Below, in pieces: positions 16,588-24,882 of a stretch of 64,000 nucleotides of DNA; within the stretch, counting starts at the first letter, position 1, and every line of letters begins with the position of its first letter. A model generated the notes under the pieces. It was not told the DNA's origin and searched no databases. It saw only the letters and a list, made by a program, of their open reading frames with translations. Origin of the DNA: Candidatus Fraserbacteria bacterium (lineage in GTDB: Bacteria > Bipolaricaulota > Bipolaricaulia > RBG-16-55-9 > JAJCYT01); the NCBI GenBank assembly GCA_029262795.1, contig JAJCYT010000006.1:27184-91183 (forward strand), written 5' to 3'. Made by a program: the position numbers and the translations under genes.

Positions 16588-17235
16588 ATGAATGTTGTTT
16601 CGGTGAATGTGGGCATGCCTCGTGAAGTTGAGTGGAATGGCAAAACAATTTCTACGGGAATTTATAAAGAACCAGTGTCCGGCCCGATTGAACTTAAGAA
16701 GCTGAATTTACAGGGTGATGCACAAGCCGATCTTTCAGTACACGGTGGGCCAAACATGGCTGTTTACGCGTATTCGGCTAATCATTACGCTTATTGGAAA
16801 TCACAATTGCCGGATCATGAATTTAACTGGGGCGCCTTTGGCGAAAATTTAACTGTGGATGGCTGCCTGGATGATGAAATTTTTATTGGAGATCAATTGC
16901 GTATTGGCACTGCAGAGCTTCAGGTGACCCAACCACGTGTACCTTGTTTTAAGTTAGGCATACGTTTTGGGGATCAAGCTATGGTCAAGCGTTTTATGGA
17001 CAGTAAAAAATTCGGGTTTTATTTTCGTGTGCTGAAAGAAGGTGAGATCCAGGCGGGCGATTCAATTGAATTTCTCGAACAGGATAAAGGAAAAGTGAGT
17101 GTGAGTGACATCATGACTCTTTATCTCAACTCAGATGAACGTGAGTTGATGAAGCGAGCGGTTGATGTAGAAGCGTTGCCAGAATCTTGGCGCACTCACT
17201 TTGAAAAAACACTTTCAGATGGAGCAAGTGAATGA
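16588..17235 (+). CDS. yiiM: MOSC domain protein, YiiM-like
   Basis: The product has 215 residues, the length of E. coli YiiM. The MOSC domain of molybdenum-cofactor sulfurase relatives is shown by DLSVHGGPNMAVYAYSANHY, FGENLTVDG, GDQLRIGTAELQVTQPRVPCFKLG (with the conserved cysteine) and GFYFRVLKEGEIQAGD. The C-terminal 55 residues are the YiiM 3-alpha domain (VSVSDIMTLYL). YiiM reduces N-hydroxylated bases using molybdenum cofactor. The next gene starts inside its stop (ATGA), indicating coupling. Confidence 0.9.
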   Translation: MNVVSVNVGMPREVEWNGKTISTGIYKEPVSGPIELKKLNLQGDAQADLSVHGGPNMAVYAYSANHYAYWKSQLPDHEFNWGAFGENLTVDGCLDDEIFIGDQLRIGTAELQVTQPRVPCFKLGIRFGDQAMVKRFMDSKKFGFYFRVLKEGEIQAGDSIEFLEQDKGKVSVSDIMTLYLNSDERELMKRAVDVEALPESWRTHFEKTLSDGASE

Positions 17236-17807
17236 AACCGCTATTGGGCTTGGTCATGATTTTGTTGCTTGCAGTGCCAGTTTTTGCTCAGGTGCAACAG
17301 GAAACAAAGCCGGGTGATTTTTTTATCTATGAGCTGGCAGCCTCTGAAGCGGGCGCCTTTTTGGGTGGAACGCTTGGTTTTGGTGTGGGTGCTTTAATGC
17401 TTGATGCACTTGGGTCGGATTGTTCTGGCTTTATATGTTTTGGAAATATTGCTGTTTTATTGCAGTCTCTTCAGGTGGGGCGTGCCTTAGGCAGTGTTGC
17501 CGGAGTCTATTGGATGGGCGGTGAGTTGGGTGTTCGTGGCAATATCTGGGCTGCCCTGGCCTTTACGACTGCATGGGCAGCGATGTCGTTTGATCCTTTA
17601 TTTGGTTTTTTCAGTGAGTTTTGCTCCATTACGCTTACTCTGCATGATCCTTGTAACGGCGTGCTGACGACTATATGGTTCTTTCCAGGGATTCCGGCTT
17701 TGCTGGCGACACTTGGATTTAATTTAAATGCTTCAATGGAAGATATCACAGTCAATATGTTGTCAGATTGGAATGTCGAATTGCCTTTGTTAGAGGTTCA
17801 GTTTTGA
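17232..17807 (+). CDS. Exported membrane protein of unknown function
   Basis: The product has 191 residues with a signal peptide (MKPLLGLVMILLLAVPVFAQ) followed by glycine- and alanine-rich hydrophobic stretches (GAFLGGTLGFGVGALML, SVAGVYWMGGELGVRGNIWAALAF) of the kind seen in small outer- or inner-membrane proteins. Four cysteines occur in two pairs (CSGFIC, CSITLTLHDPC). The family was not recognised. It overlaps the MOSC gene by 4 bases and is followed by a terminator. Confidence 0.55.
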   Translation: MKPLLGLVMILLLAVPVFAQVQQETKPGDFFIYELAASEAGAFLGGTLGFGVGALMLDALGSDCSGFICFGNIAVLLQSLQVGRALGSVAGVYWMGGELGVRGNIWAALAFTTAWAAMSFDPLFGFFSEFCSITLTLHDPCNGVLTTIWFFPGIPALLATLGFNLNASMEDITVNMLSDWNVELPLLEVQF

Positions 17808-17831
17808 TTTCAAATGTGAGTTTAAGCAAAT

Positions 17832-17864
17832 AAAAAAGACCTGAAAATTTTCCAGGTCTTTTTT
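17832..17864. terminator. Bidirectional intrinsic terminator
   Basis: AAAAAAGACCTG and CAGGTCTTTTTT form a 12-bp stem around a 9-base loop between two convergent genes. It serves the MOSC operon from the left and the VOC gene from the right. Confidence 0.9.
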
Positions 17865-17877
17865 ATTATGTTTCAAA

Positions 17878-18669
17878 TTAACTCGATGGGGTGGCAAAGG
17901 TCATGATGTAAAAAGAAGCCCCTTGAGCATCAGCCACAGAAGCAATTCGACCAACATTGGGGGCATCGAATGGGCCATGAAGAACTTTTCCGCCAAGTTC
18001 TTTAATCTTATTAACGGTTGCATCGCAATCGGCCACGGAAAAGTAAACGGCCCAATGTGGGGGAACATTCCCCCATTCTTTTGTCATTTGCATGATGCCA
18101 CCGTTCATGTCTTCCCCATTTTTTAACACATGATACGGACCTTGAGGGGTTTCCATAATGTCTGTGTCCCAATTAAACAGTTTGTTGTAAAATGCTTTGC
18201 TTTCTTCGGCGCTGTGTGTGGCGAGTTCATTCCAACAGAAGGTATTGGGTTCGTTGACCAGTTGCGCGCCAATATGGTTTTTTGGCTCCCAAACAGAAAA
18301 TGTGGCTGAGTGAGAATCTTGAATGACTGTCATGCGGCCCGAATCAAACACATCAAAAGGGTCCATCATCACATTAGCCCCAAGCTCTTTGGCTTTGGCT
18401 GCCACCTCATCAGCGCTGTCAACGGTGATGTAAGAGTTCCAGTGTGGGGGCACACCTTGTTTTTTCATTTCCTGTTGCAGTTCCGAAAGAGCAGCAACAT
18501 TTTTCCCGTTAAGAGAAAACATGGTGTAAAACACACCCTCACTTACGGGTATATCATTTGCATCCCAACCAAATAACTCTTGATAAAAAGCTTTTCCTGC
18601 TGCTTGATCCGTTGTGGATAGATCGATCCAAGAAAATGTCCCGTGCTTATAACTCTGTTTTTCAACCAC
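17878..18669 (-). CDS. Two-domain VOC (glyoxalase-fold) protein
   Basis: The product has 263 residues made of two homologous vicinal-oxygen-chelate domains. Both begin with the same signature (FSWIDLSTTDQAAGKAFYQELFGW and FCWNELATHSAEESKAFYNKLFNW) and contain PPHWxxY followed by a GxVxxxPFD strand. This is the architecture of the CFP-30B/27-like VOC family. Individual metal ligands are degenerate, so the substrate is unknown. It is monocistronic. Confidence 0.85.
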   Translation of the reverse strand: MVEKQSYKHGTFSWIDLSTTDQAAGKAFYQELFGWDANDIPVSEGVFYTMFSLNGKNVAALSELQQEMKKQGVPPHWNSYITVDSADEVAAKAKELGANVMMDPFDVFDSGRMTVIQDSHSATFSVWEPKNHIGAQLVNEPNTFCWNELATHSAEESKAFYNKLFNWDTDIMETPQGPYHVLKNGEDMNGGIMQMTKEWGNVPPHWAVYFSVADCDATVNKIKELGGKVLHGPFDAPNVGRIASVADAQGASFYIMTFATPSS

Positions 18670-18757
18670 AGCAAGTCCTCCTAAAATGATTATGTGGAGT
18701 TAGTATATCATGAAAAACACAAAACTGACACCCAAGTGTCCGATCATTAAAGGAATC

Positions 18758-19282
18758 CTATGTTGAAGAGGGAATTCGCTTTTGAATTTGACGATTGTGG
18801 TAGTTGAAATGGGTTTGCATAAACTGAACAAACTTGAGGGTGGGTAACGGTCCCATGAATGGATGATTCAGTAAGGCTTGAACTACATCACTATTGTCTT
18901 TTTGTTCAACGAATGCTTTAAGCCAAGCTTGACTTTCATCCCATTTCGCTTGCAATTCTGAAACGGTGATTGAATCATCCGGGGTTACTTGTGCGGCGGC
19001 TGGTACAGAGATATCTCTGTTAAGTACAAAAGTTGCAATGGGGTACATCATGTAACTTTTTAAAGAGGCCTTTTGCGGCTTCAATGTTTCGGGCTCAGGT
19101 AAATGGTCCAACATAAATCGTTCGCTAAGCATCAGGTGCTGAGCAATACCCAACACAGACCATTCCTCTGGTGTGGGTTTGTTCGTTAGTTTGTCTTCGT
19201 TAAGTGAGTCTAATTGATCCAATAATGCAAGTCGACTTTGATCCAGTGTTTCGACACATTCGCAAATTTGTTCTTTTGACAT
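18758..19282 (-). CDS. DinB-like four-helix-bundle protein
   Basis: The product has 174 residues. The N-terminal helix (LDQSRLALLDQLDSLNEDKL), the WSVLGIAQHLMLSERFMLDHL motif with a candidate metal-ligand histidine, and the C-terminal FVQFMQTHFNYHNRQIQ with further histidines fit the DinB/YfiT putative metal-dependent hydrolase fold. These often act as thiol S-transferases or stress proteins. It is followed downstream by the VOC gene on the same strand, 88 bases away. Confidence 0.75.
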   Translation of the reverse strand: MSKEQICECVETLDQSRLALLDQLDSLNEDKLTNKPTPEEWSVLGIAQHLMLSERFMLDHLPEPETLKPQKASLKSYMMYPIATFVLNRDISVPAAAQVTPDDSITVSELQAKWDESQAWLKAFVEQKDNSDVVQALLNHPFMGPLPTLKFVQFMQTHFNYHNRQIQKRIPSST

Positions 19283-19358
19283 AAGTCCCTATCAATAACG
19301 GTTGGATGATTGAATTTTAGTCAACCCAATTCAATTTGCCAGGATAAGGACAATAAAG

Positions 19359-19649
19359 TTACGCAGAACCTTCAGATTGCCACTTGGCCACATCATCTTT
19401 CAATTGGCTCAGCTGTTCCCAATGTTGTTTAATCGCATAGTACGCCCTTGTTTGGCCAAGCTGAGTTTTGTTTTCGGTGTTTTGCCGGAAAAAGATTTGT
19501 CGATGTTGACGAGTTTTGCATCTGCCAACTTCGCCAAATGATTGGACAAGTTGCCTTTGGTCAATCCGGTCAGGTGTTGAAGAAATAGAAAATCCGCACT
19601 CTTGCATGCTGATAACGTTGTCAAGCACTTTGTTGAAATGTTTAGCGAA
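19359..19649 (-). pseudogene. Winged-helix transcriptional regulator remnant
   Basis: Two overlapping frames together spell an HTH regulator. One gives FAKHFNKVLDN and, later, AIKQHWEQLSQLKDDVAKWQ. The other gives LSACKSADFLFLQHLTGLTKGNLSNHLAKL. The usual segment between LDN and LSAC is missing, and a one-base shift near 19440 separates the HTH from its C-terminal helix. The 5' end runs into the 3' end of the capsid-operon gene at 19642. It is a dead relative of the HTH_27/ArsR-like regulators and marks a rearranged edge of the phage-derived block. Confidence 0.7.
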
Positions 19650-20646
19650 AACGCATTTGTATACCTTTAGCAAAAGGAAGGAATGGCAGGACACGATCCT
19701 TACTCAATGTGGCAATGGCTTGAAGATATCGGCCTTTGAGATATTCGCGTGGATAAAAACCTCGGTTTGGAAAATCTTCGTGCTGATCGCCAAGCACAAA
19801 GGATTCGCTTTTGAAGGTTTGCATGGGGGTGGTGTCGCTTAACCTCAATTCGAGGGTGAGGTTGTGAGAAGGGGCAATATAGGAATCTGGATGTGTGATT
19901 TTGGAAAGGATTTTTTCTGATCCTAGATCAATGATTGGACTGCGCCAGGTGCCGCTAAATGCGCTGAGTGATTGCAGCAAGCCGAGGATGTTGGCATCAG
20001 CGAGAAATGTCACTTCGCCAACTTCTGCGGTGGCAGGATCGCCCGCGACATCGTTTTGACCAATAAAAAAATCATTGGTGGCGTGACTGATTGGATTGGT
20101 TTCAGTTTCAGACCATTGTTCCAGGCCGTTGATGAACACACGCCGGCTGGTGCCTGAAACGAGTACCGCTACAGAAAACCATTCATCCTCTGGAAGGTTT
20201 TGAACTAAGGTTCGATTAACATCAAAAACATCTTTTTTGAACAACAATGTGCCAGCAGTCCAGTTACGAACCCAGGCGCCAACCGAAATATTGATCACAT
20301 CCTCAGTGCCAGAAGAAATCGTGCCTTCCATAGAAGTGTGATGAGGGAATTGAATTTGTGGGTTGCTTAAGTACACACGTTGGTCTGCGCCTGTGATCCA
20401 ACTTCCGTCAAGCAGCGTGCCTTGATCGGCTTCACCCTCATTCAAAATAGAGCTTCCTAAACCAACACTATTTCGAGCCAAAATAGAAAGGTTTTTAAAA
20501 ATAGAACTCAACTCTAAGACAGTTCCAAAAGGGATGCCGATGCCCAATGCGTTGATTGGGTTCATTGGTTGCGTATTTTCATGAAACCCTTCGATGAAAT
20601 AATCATCCAGGGTGACAGTGGTATAGGTGGGTGATGGGATTGACAT
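19642..20646 (-). CDS. LamG/concanavalin-like virion protein
   Basis: The product has 334 residues. The central part follows the LamG-type lectin pattern (SVGAWVRNWTAGTLLFKK, EDEWFSVAVLVSGTSRRVFINGLEQW, DFFIGQNDVAGDPATAEVGEVTFL). The start overlaps the stop of the upstream gene by one base, so it belongs to the capsid operon, of which it is the last gene. It is probably a surface or appendage protein that binds glycans. Confidence 0.6.
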   Translation of the reverse strand: MSIPSPTYTTVTLDDYFIEGFHENTQPMNPINALGIGIPFGTVLELSSIFKNLSILARNSVGLGSSILNEGEADQGTLLDGSWITGADQRVYLSNPQIQFPHHTSMEGTISSGTEDVINISVGAWVRNWTAGTLLFKKDVFDVNRTLVQNLPEDEWFSVAVLVSGTSRRVFINGLEQWSETETNPISHATNDFFIGQNDVAGDPATAEVGEVTFLADANILGLLQSLSAFSGTWRSPIIDLGSEKILSKITHPDSYIAPSHNLTLELRLSDTTPMQTFKSESFVLGDQHEDFPNRGFYPREYLKGRYLQAIATLSKDRVLPFLPFAKGIQMRFR

Positions 20647-20930
20647 TAACGATCCTTACCAAGCCAGAATCGACCCAACGTTTGATACAGCGCCGAAAGC
20701 TCTGTTAGTGTCATGCGACCATCTTGGCGATCAAAGACCACCAAGAGCATGACAGGATCGCCAGCCAATGATAAAAAAAGGCGGCCAATGGCTTCGTTGA
20801 AGTTGGAAAAATTCTTAAGGTATCCACGAATCTCGTTGTCGCTGAACAAGGTTGGGTCTTGCACATCTCCCAGATGTCGTCGCACCTGATCCACTTCGCT
20901 GGCAAGTCGGTCATTATAACTCATGACCAA
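20646..20930 (-). CDS. Small virion-operon protein
   Basis: The product has 94 mostly helical residues, including SEVDQVRRHLGDVQDPTLFSD and GYLKNFSNFNEAIGRLFLSLAG. It contains no known motif. It sits between the subtilisin gene and the LamG protein in the capsid operon, with a one-base overlap downstream. It could be a head-tail connector-like or chaperone protein, but nothing in the sequence decides this. Confidence 0.5.
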   Translation of the reverse strand: MVMSYNDRLASEVDQVRRHLGDVQDPTLFSDNEIRGYLKNFSNFNEAIGRLFLSLAGDPVMLLVVFDRQDGRMTLTELSALYQTLGRFWLGKDR

Positions 20931-20954
20931 ATACTAACTTAGAACATTGAAGAC

Positions 20955-22460
20955 TTAGTCGTTTGTGTTCAACTCACTTATCGCAAGTTCAACAGCAGCG
21001 AAAGCGTTAATCAGTCCAGCCCCGGTAATATTGTCCTTACCTGGATCTCCAAGATCAGTAGCGGTGGATTCTAAAATAGCTTTAACTCTCCAAGCTGGAA
21101 GTGTCGGTGCTGCAGAGAGCATAAGAGCTGCTGTGCCCGCAGCATGTGGTCCGCTGAAGGAATTGCCTCGGCGATTGCCTGTGTCATAGCCTTCTTGACC
21201 CAACCCCAGCAAGGGATAACCTGCCCCAGGAAACGCACTGACATCTGGTTTAATTAATTCAGCAGCACCTTGGTAAAGCTCAACAGATGACCATTCTACA
21301 GGACCTGTACTACTAAAAGAGAGTGGCTGTTTAAACTGCCCAACACCGCCAACAGCAATGAGTGCAGGAATATCTTCTGGGGTACGCAACTGAACAGGAT
21401 GCGGTGCGGTTTGCTGAAAGTTTCCGGCACCGGACACCAGCACCATGCCTGCCCCAATCGCGTGTTCGGCCATCAAGCGCCAGAAGCCTCGAAGTTGTCC
21501 AAGGCCAGGAATACTAAAACTCATCGTCATGACGTCGGCACCGTGTTCGAGGGCGTATTGAAAAGCCAGTACAAAGCTGGCTTGGCTAAAACCACCTTTA
21601 AGCATCATGATTTGAGCGAGCGGGGCAATGCCTGTAAGGATGCCACCGCTGCCATCTCCTACAATAATGCCTGAAGTCCATGTGCCATGTTGTCTGCTGG
21701 TACTAAAGTCTCCAACTCTAGGGTTCATAAGGCCAAAGTCGAATCCGTAGAGATCATCAATGTAACCATTGGCATCATCGTCAATGCCATTGTTGGGTAT
21801 TTCGGATTCATTGATCCAGACGTTGTTGATCAAGTCCTGATGAAGATAATTGATGCCTGAGTCAATCGAGGCAATGATCGTACCTTCGCCATATACCTCA
21901 AGCTCGCGCCATGTGCGTTCGGCGCCAATATCAGTAACGTTCCAAGGAACCTCTTTTCCTTCAAGACTAAAACTGCGATCCGGGTTAGGTTCAATCACTG
22001 CTTCTACACCGACACCAGAGGTTTGTACACTCATCTTTGCGGTTGGATAGAGGTATCGAACTTCATCCATGGCTGCCAATTGGTTGATGGTATCTGGCGA
22101 CACGGTGGCCTCTATCGCATTGACCAACCACAATTGAACCGCGGTAGACACATGATCCAACTGATCCATAATGAAAGGCTGTTGCGCCTGAGCAATGGAT
22201 TTGAGTTCAGTAATCACTTCATCCCGCAATGTCAGTCGATTGGTGCTGGCGTTGGCTTCAATAAAAGTTTGATATCCGTCAGGTGGGTTCATCAGTTGAT
22301 CACTGCCAAGAATGAGAACAGTGATTTGAGACTGTGTTTCCATCATTGCTTGTAAGGCAGGATCAATTTTGTTGACAGCGTCTGACTGACCACCAACATC
22401 TAAAGAAAAGACCGCCTCGAGCATAACCAGCACAATAACCAGCAAAACACACTTGCCCAT
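20955..22460 (-). CDS. Secreted subtilisin-like serine protease (S8)
   Basis: The ATG at 22460 has a GGGAGG site and opens a signal peptide (MGKCVLLVIVLVMLEAVFS); a TTG at 22472 is less likely. The 501-residue product has an N-terminal prodomain of about 150 residues and then the S8 catalytic domain with Asp200 (IASIDSGIN), His258 (QHGTWTSG), the oxyanion Asn347 (SGAGN) and Ser434 (GNSFSGPHAAG). It lies in the middle of the minus-strand capsid operon, after a 74-base gap. A signal peptide is odd for a virion gene, so it may be a cellular cargo gene carried in the operon. Confidence 0.9.
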   Translation of the reverse strand: MGKCVLLVIVLVMLEAVFSLDVGGQSDAVNKIDPALQAMMETQSQITVLILGSDQLMNPPDGYQTFIEANASTNRLTLRDEVITELKSIAQAQQPFIMDQLDHVSTAVQLWLVNAIEATVSPDTINQLAAMDEVRYLYPTAKMSVQTSGVGVEAVIEPNPDRSFSLEGKEVPWNVTDIGAERTWRELEVYGEGTIIASIDSGINYLHQDLINNVWINESEIPNNGIDDDANGYIDDLYGFDFGLMNPRVGDFSTSRQHGTWTSGIIVGDGSGGILTGIAPLAQIMMLKGGFSQASFVLAFQYALEHGADVMTMSFSIPGLGQLRGFWRLMAEHAIGAGMVLVSGAGNFQQTAPHPVQLRTPEDIPALIAVGGVGQFKQPLSFSSTGPVEWSSVELYQGAAELIKPDVSAFPGAGYPLLGLGQEGYDTGNRRGNSFSGPHAAGTAALMLSAAPTLPAWRVKAILESTATDLGDPGKDNITGAGLINAFAAVELAISELNTND

Positions 22461-22546
22461 TTTACCTCCCAAAAGAGAACGAAACTTTCAGCCAATTATT
22501 TGATTTTAGAAGATGTTTAATGGGTTTGACAACAAATCACGAATGA

Positions 22547-22915
22547 TTAGAGAATTTTTTCATTTGTCTTTTTGCGGAGATGCACACCTGCATCAAATGT
22601 TTCTTCGATGAAAGTTAGCTCAACGCTAGATTGATTTCTGAACTGTTCGGCGATATCGAAAGCGCGTTGTTGCATATTCAATAAATCATTAGGTGTAACA
22701 GCAGAATGTAAACCAAATTTTTTCTTGAGGGCTTCAGTATTGGTAGAAAGCCAAATGTAAGCATCGGCAGCGATTTGATAAAGATCTTTTCTTTTGGAGA
22801 GGAAAGTATTTAGCACTTCGTCAGGAAATACAAAGCGTCCGTGCTGAGTGTCATCCAGAAGTTCTCGGAGCGCATCCATTTTTGTATTGCCGCTTTTATA
22901 GGAAAATGTAGCCAT
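22547..22915 (-). CDS. Virion-operon protein, helical
   Basis: The product has 122 mostly helical residues, with KMDALRELLDDTQHGRFVFPDEVLNTFLSKRKDLYQIAADAY-like helices. The pattern of a first helix, a short loop, 'FPDEVLNTFL' and an 'AADAYIWLS' helix resembles head-completion/connector proteins of HK97-type phages, which have the same 'D..I...L..A...' layout. This would place it at the head-tail joint. The resemblance is structural in nature and unproven. Confidence 0.45.
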   Translation of the reverse strand: MATFSYKSGNTKMDALRELLDDTQHGRFVFPDEVLNTFLSKRKDLYQIAADAYIWLSTNTEALKKKFGLHSAVTPNDLLNMQQRAFDIAEQFRNQSSVELTFIEETFDAGVHLRKKTNEKIL

Positions 22916-22923
22916 GAGTCACC

Positions 22924-23286
22924 TCAATTAGGAATTCGATCCTGGATAATAAATTCGCCGTAGAAGATCACATACTGGTTAATACCATCGCTTAGTACCA
23001 TTTGATAGACGTAGTTGTTGTTTTCCAGACTGGTATCAAGGGGAGAAAGCGTGATTTGATAAGTGGCTGTTGATGGTTCAACGAGTTGTGCCTTTTTGGA
23101 AATGAGAGCGTCCACATCTGCATCATCTGGATGAGATTTGACCCAGATGTGGATTTCGTCAAGTGCTGTGATTGGCCAGGCTTCGCCTTGTTCATCGAGA
23201 ACCTGGAATACAATCGGGCCAAGTGTGGTTTTGGCAAATAACTCCAGATCGAATCGAGCGCCGAGTAATTGAGTGTTTAATCCCAT
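22924..23286 (-). CDS. Virion-operon beta-sandwich protein
   Basis: The start ATG at 23286 (MGLNTQLLGARFDLEL) overlaps the end of the upstream gene by 10 bases. A longer in-frame extension upstream only reads the neighbouring gene out of frame. The 120-residue product is beta-rich with the pattern GPIVFQVLDEQGEAWP and YVYQMVLSDGINQYVIFYGEFIIQD. This resembles phage baseplate-upper or fibre-adaptor Ig-like proteins. The exact role is unknown. Confidence 0.5.
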   Translation of the reverse strand: MGLNTQLLGARFDLELFAKTTLGPIVFQVLDEQGEAWPITALDEIHIWVKSHPDDADVDALISKKAQLVEPSTATYQITLSPLDTSLENNNYVYQMVLSDGINQYVIFYGEFIIQDRIPN

Positions 23287-23588
23287 GAGAGCAACTTTCC
23301 TGTTGGAGTTTTGACACGTACCAAGCTTGCATCCGGTCGACCACGAACCACCATAGTACCGCTGAGAGTTGAGTTTTCCCGATCTTGAATAAGGTGGAGA
23401 ACACCCAGCCGAAGGTTGATCTTTGTAGGAAGTGCAGCAATGAGTTCCCATGGCCGCCCCCATTGGAACGACCCCCAAGGGTGTTTGCCCCACCCAATTG
23501 GCAAAACGCTGGGCGGTGGCGGACTCACAGCTTCAGTGCCCGCTGCCCATTGATCTTTGCCCCAAGGGCTTTTGCCCCATGCACTCAT
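23277..23588 (-). CDS. Trp/Gly-repeat virion-operon protein
   Basis: The product has 103 residues. The N-terminus carries two copies of a WGKxPWGxxQW-type repeat separated by a proline-rich stretch. The rest is a small beta domain (INLRLGVLHLIQDRENSTLSG). Such tryptophan-glycine repeats occur in phage adaptor proteins of unknown function. It overlaps the genes on both sides by 4 and 10 bases, which indicates a tightly coupled operon. Confidence 0.5.
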   Translation of the reverse strand: MSAWGKSPWGKDQWAAGTEAVSPPPPSVLPIGWGKHPWGSFQWGRPWELIAALPTKINLRLGVLHLIQDRENSTLSGTMVVRGRPDASLVRVKTPTGKLLSWD

Positions 23589-24010
23589 TTAAAAACTCCT
23601 TCCGATCCAAACCAGGCGTGTTTGCCTGAATCATCCACCACCAAATAACGTTTTTGATCGGTGTCTTTTAGTTGCCAGCCGAGAAAATAAAAGTCTTTTT
23701 GTTGACGCATATCGTTGCTTCGTGTCATGTTAATGACGGTGTAGGAACGCCGCTTTGCGTAAGGCAGAATGTCTTCATCAATCATCGGTTCTCCATGGAT
23801 GAATGTGCCAATAGTGGCACCTTGGTACGAAAAATCTCCTGTCAGAAAATTGACCGAAGCCCAAGGAATGCTGCCATTAAGATCAAGTTGCATCACTTCA
23901 TCCAGTTTGATGCCTTCTTGCTTGAATAGTGTCAAAGGCAGAGTTTGACTGCGAATCACGTTGCCATCAAAAGTATGGATCAACCAATGAGGGGGAATTT
24001 GCATGATCAC
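23585..24010 (-). CDS. Virion-operon protein, unknown
   Basis: The product has 141 residues, predicted mixed alpha/beta, with segments such as PPHWLIHTFDGNVIRSQTLPL, DLNGSIPWASVNFLTGDFSY and RYLVVDDSGKHAWFGSEG. No family was recognised. Stop and start overlaps (ATGA) join it to the genes on both sides, so it is co-translated with the capsid-operon set and is probably a structural component. Confidence 0.5.
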   Translation of the reverse strand: MIMQIPPHWLIHTFDGNVIRSQTLPLTLFKQEGIKLDEVMQLDLNGSIPWASVNFLTGDFSYQGATIGTFIHGEPMIDEDILPYAKRRSYTVINMTRSNDMRQQKDFYFLGWQLKDTDQKRYLVVDDSGKHAWFGSEGVFK

Positions 24011-24501
24011 TCCTCGTCATAGCGAAAGGTGAGGGCAAATCCATAATCACCGGTAATAGCCAACCCTGATGTTTGCAATTGAAAATGGATCAAATGAGTT
24101 TCACCACCGCTGCCATTAATGTTTGTTGGTCCGAGGTTGAGCGCACTGGCTTCTGTATACGGAAATTCTGAGACATTAATCGATTGATCACTTGGTGGTG
24201 CATATGTCAGGTTGGTGGTTGTGCCTGCTTCGCCCTGCATAGAGACACCGTTAGGAAATGCATCCCCATCGCCACCACCATTGTCCGAACGCCACACTTT
24301 GAAATTCGAAACCTGACTAAAGCCTCCAGGAAGAAACTCAATTTTGAGCCATTTGTCATAGGCATTGCTACCCAAACTAACGGGATGTGCTGAAGCATCA
24401 ATATTTGAAGCATCAATACTGCCCACATTGATATTTGCAAGCCCTAGGGTTGGCGTTGCGGAAGATCCATTTAGTTCTACCCAGCGAAGATCAGCGGTCA
24501 T
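24007..24501 (-). CDS. Virion-operon beta-rich structural protein
   Basis: The product has 164 residues, rich in Gly, Ser, Asn and Thr with alternating hydrophobics (LRWVELNGSSATPTLGLANINVG, LIHFQLQTSGLAITGDYGFALTFRYDEE). This is typical of a beta-sandwich virion protein. A segment reading KIEFLPGGFSQVSNFKVWRSD suggests a surface-exposed domain. It is coupled by 4-base overlaps to both neighbours. Confidence 0.5.
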   Translation of the reverse strand: MTADLRWVELNGSSATPTLGLANINVGSIDASNIDASAHPVSLGSNAYDKWLKIEFLPGGFSQVSNFKVWRSDNGGGDGDAFPNGVSMQGEAGTTTNLTYAPPSDQSINVSEFPYTEASALNLGPTNINGSGGETHLIHFQLQTSGLAITGDYGFALTFRYDEE

Positions 24502-24860
24502 TTATCTTTTGTTCCTTTCTTCACTTTTGTTCGAGTTCTTATGGGTTTCTTCAGTTTGGCTTTCGTCGCTTTTGTGGTTTTTGGGGTTGATTTGGTGGAA
24601 CGCGCCGAACGCTTGCGAATGGATTCCTGAGGTGGGCTGGTTCGATTTTCAGACAGGATAAATTCATCCGGTCCGCAGCCACACCCCAGTTGATGCAAAA
24701 AATCTTCAAAGCGTTCTCGGTCGTCATAGTGTCCGCTTGAAAGGATGTTTTCTAAGGCCGTTACTGGAAATCCAAGATTCAATGCCACGTCTGTCGTAGA
24801 TGAACCTGGGAATAGTTCTTCGATGGCTTTAGTAAGTTTGGCTGAGTCAATCTGGATCAT
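24498..24860 (-). CDS. Virion-operon protein with lysine-rich tail
   Basis: The product has 120 residues. The first 70 are helical and acidic with a small CGCG motif (LHQLGCGCGPDEFIL). The last 40 are almost entirely Lys, Arg, Thr, Ser and Ala, as in nucleic-acid-binding tails. It might bind packaged DNA or act at the head-tail joint. It begins 22 bases after the stop of the gene at 24883 and overlaps the next gene by 4 bases. Confidence 0.5.
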   Translation of the reverse strand: MIQIDSAKLTKAIEELFPGSSTTDVALNLGFPVTALENILSSGHYDDRERFEDFLHQLGCGCGPDEFILSENRTSPPQESIRKRSARSTKSTPKTTKATKAKLKKPIRTRTKVKKGTKDK

Positions 24861-24882
24861 GCCATTATCCTTTCAACAGAGA

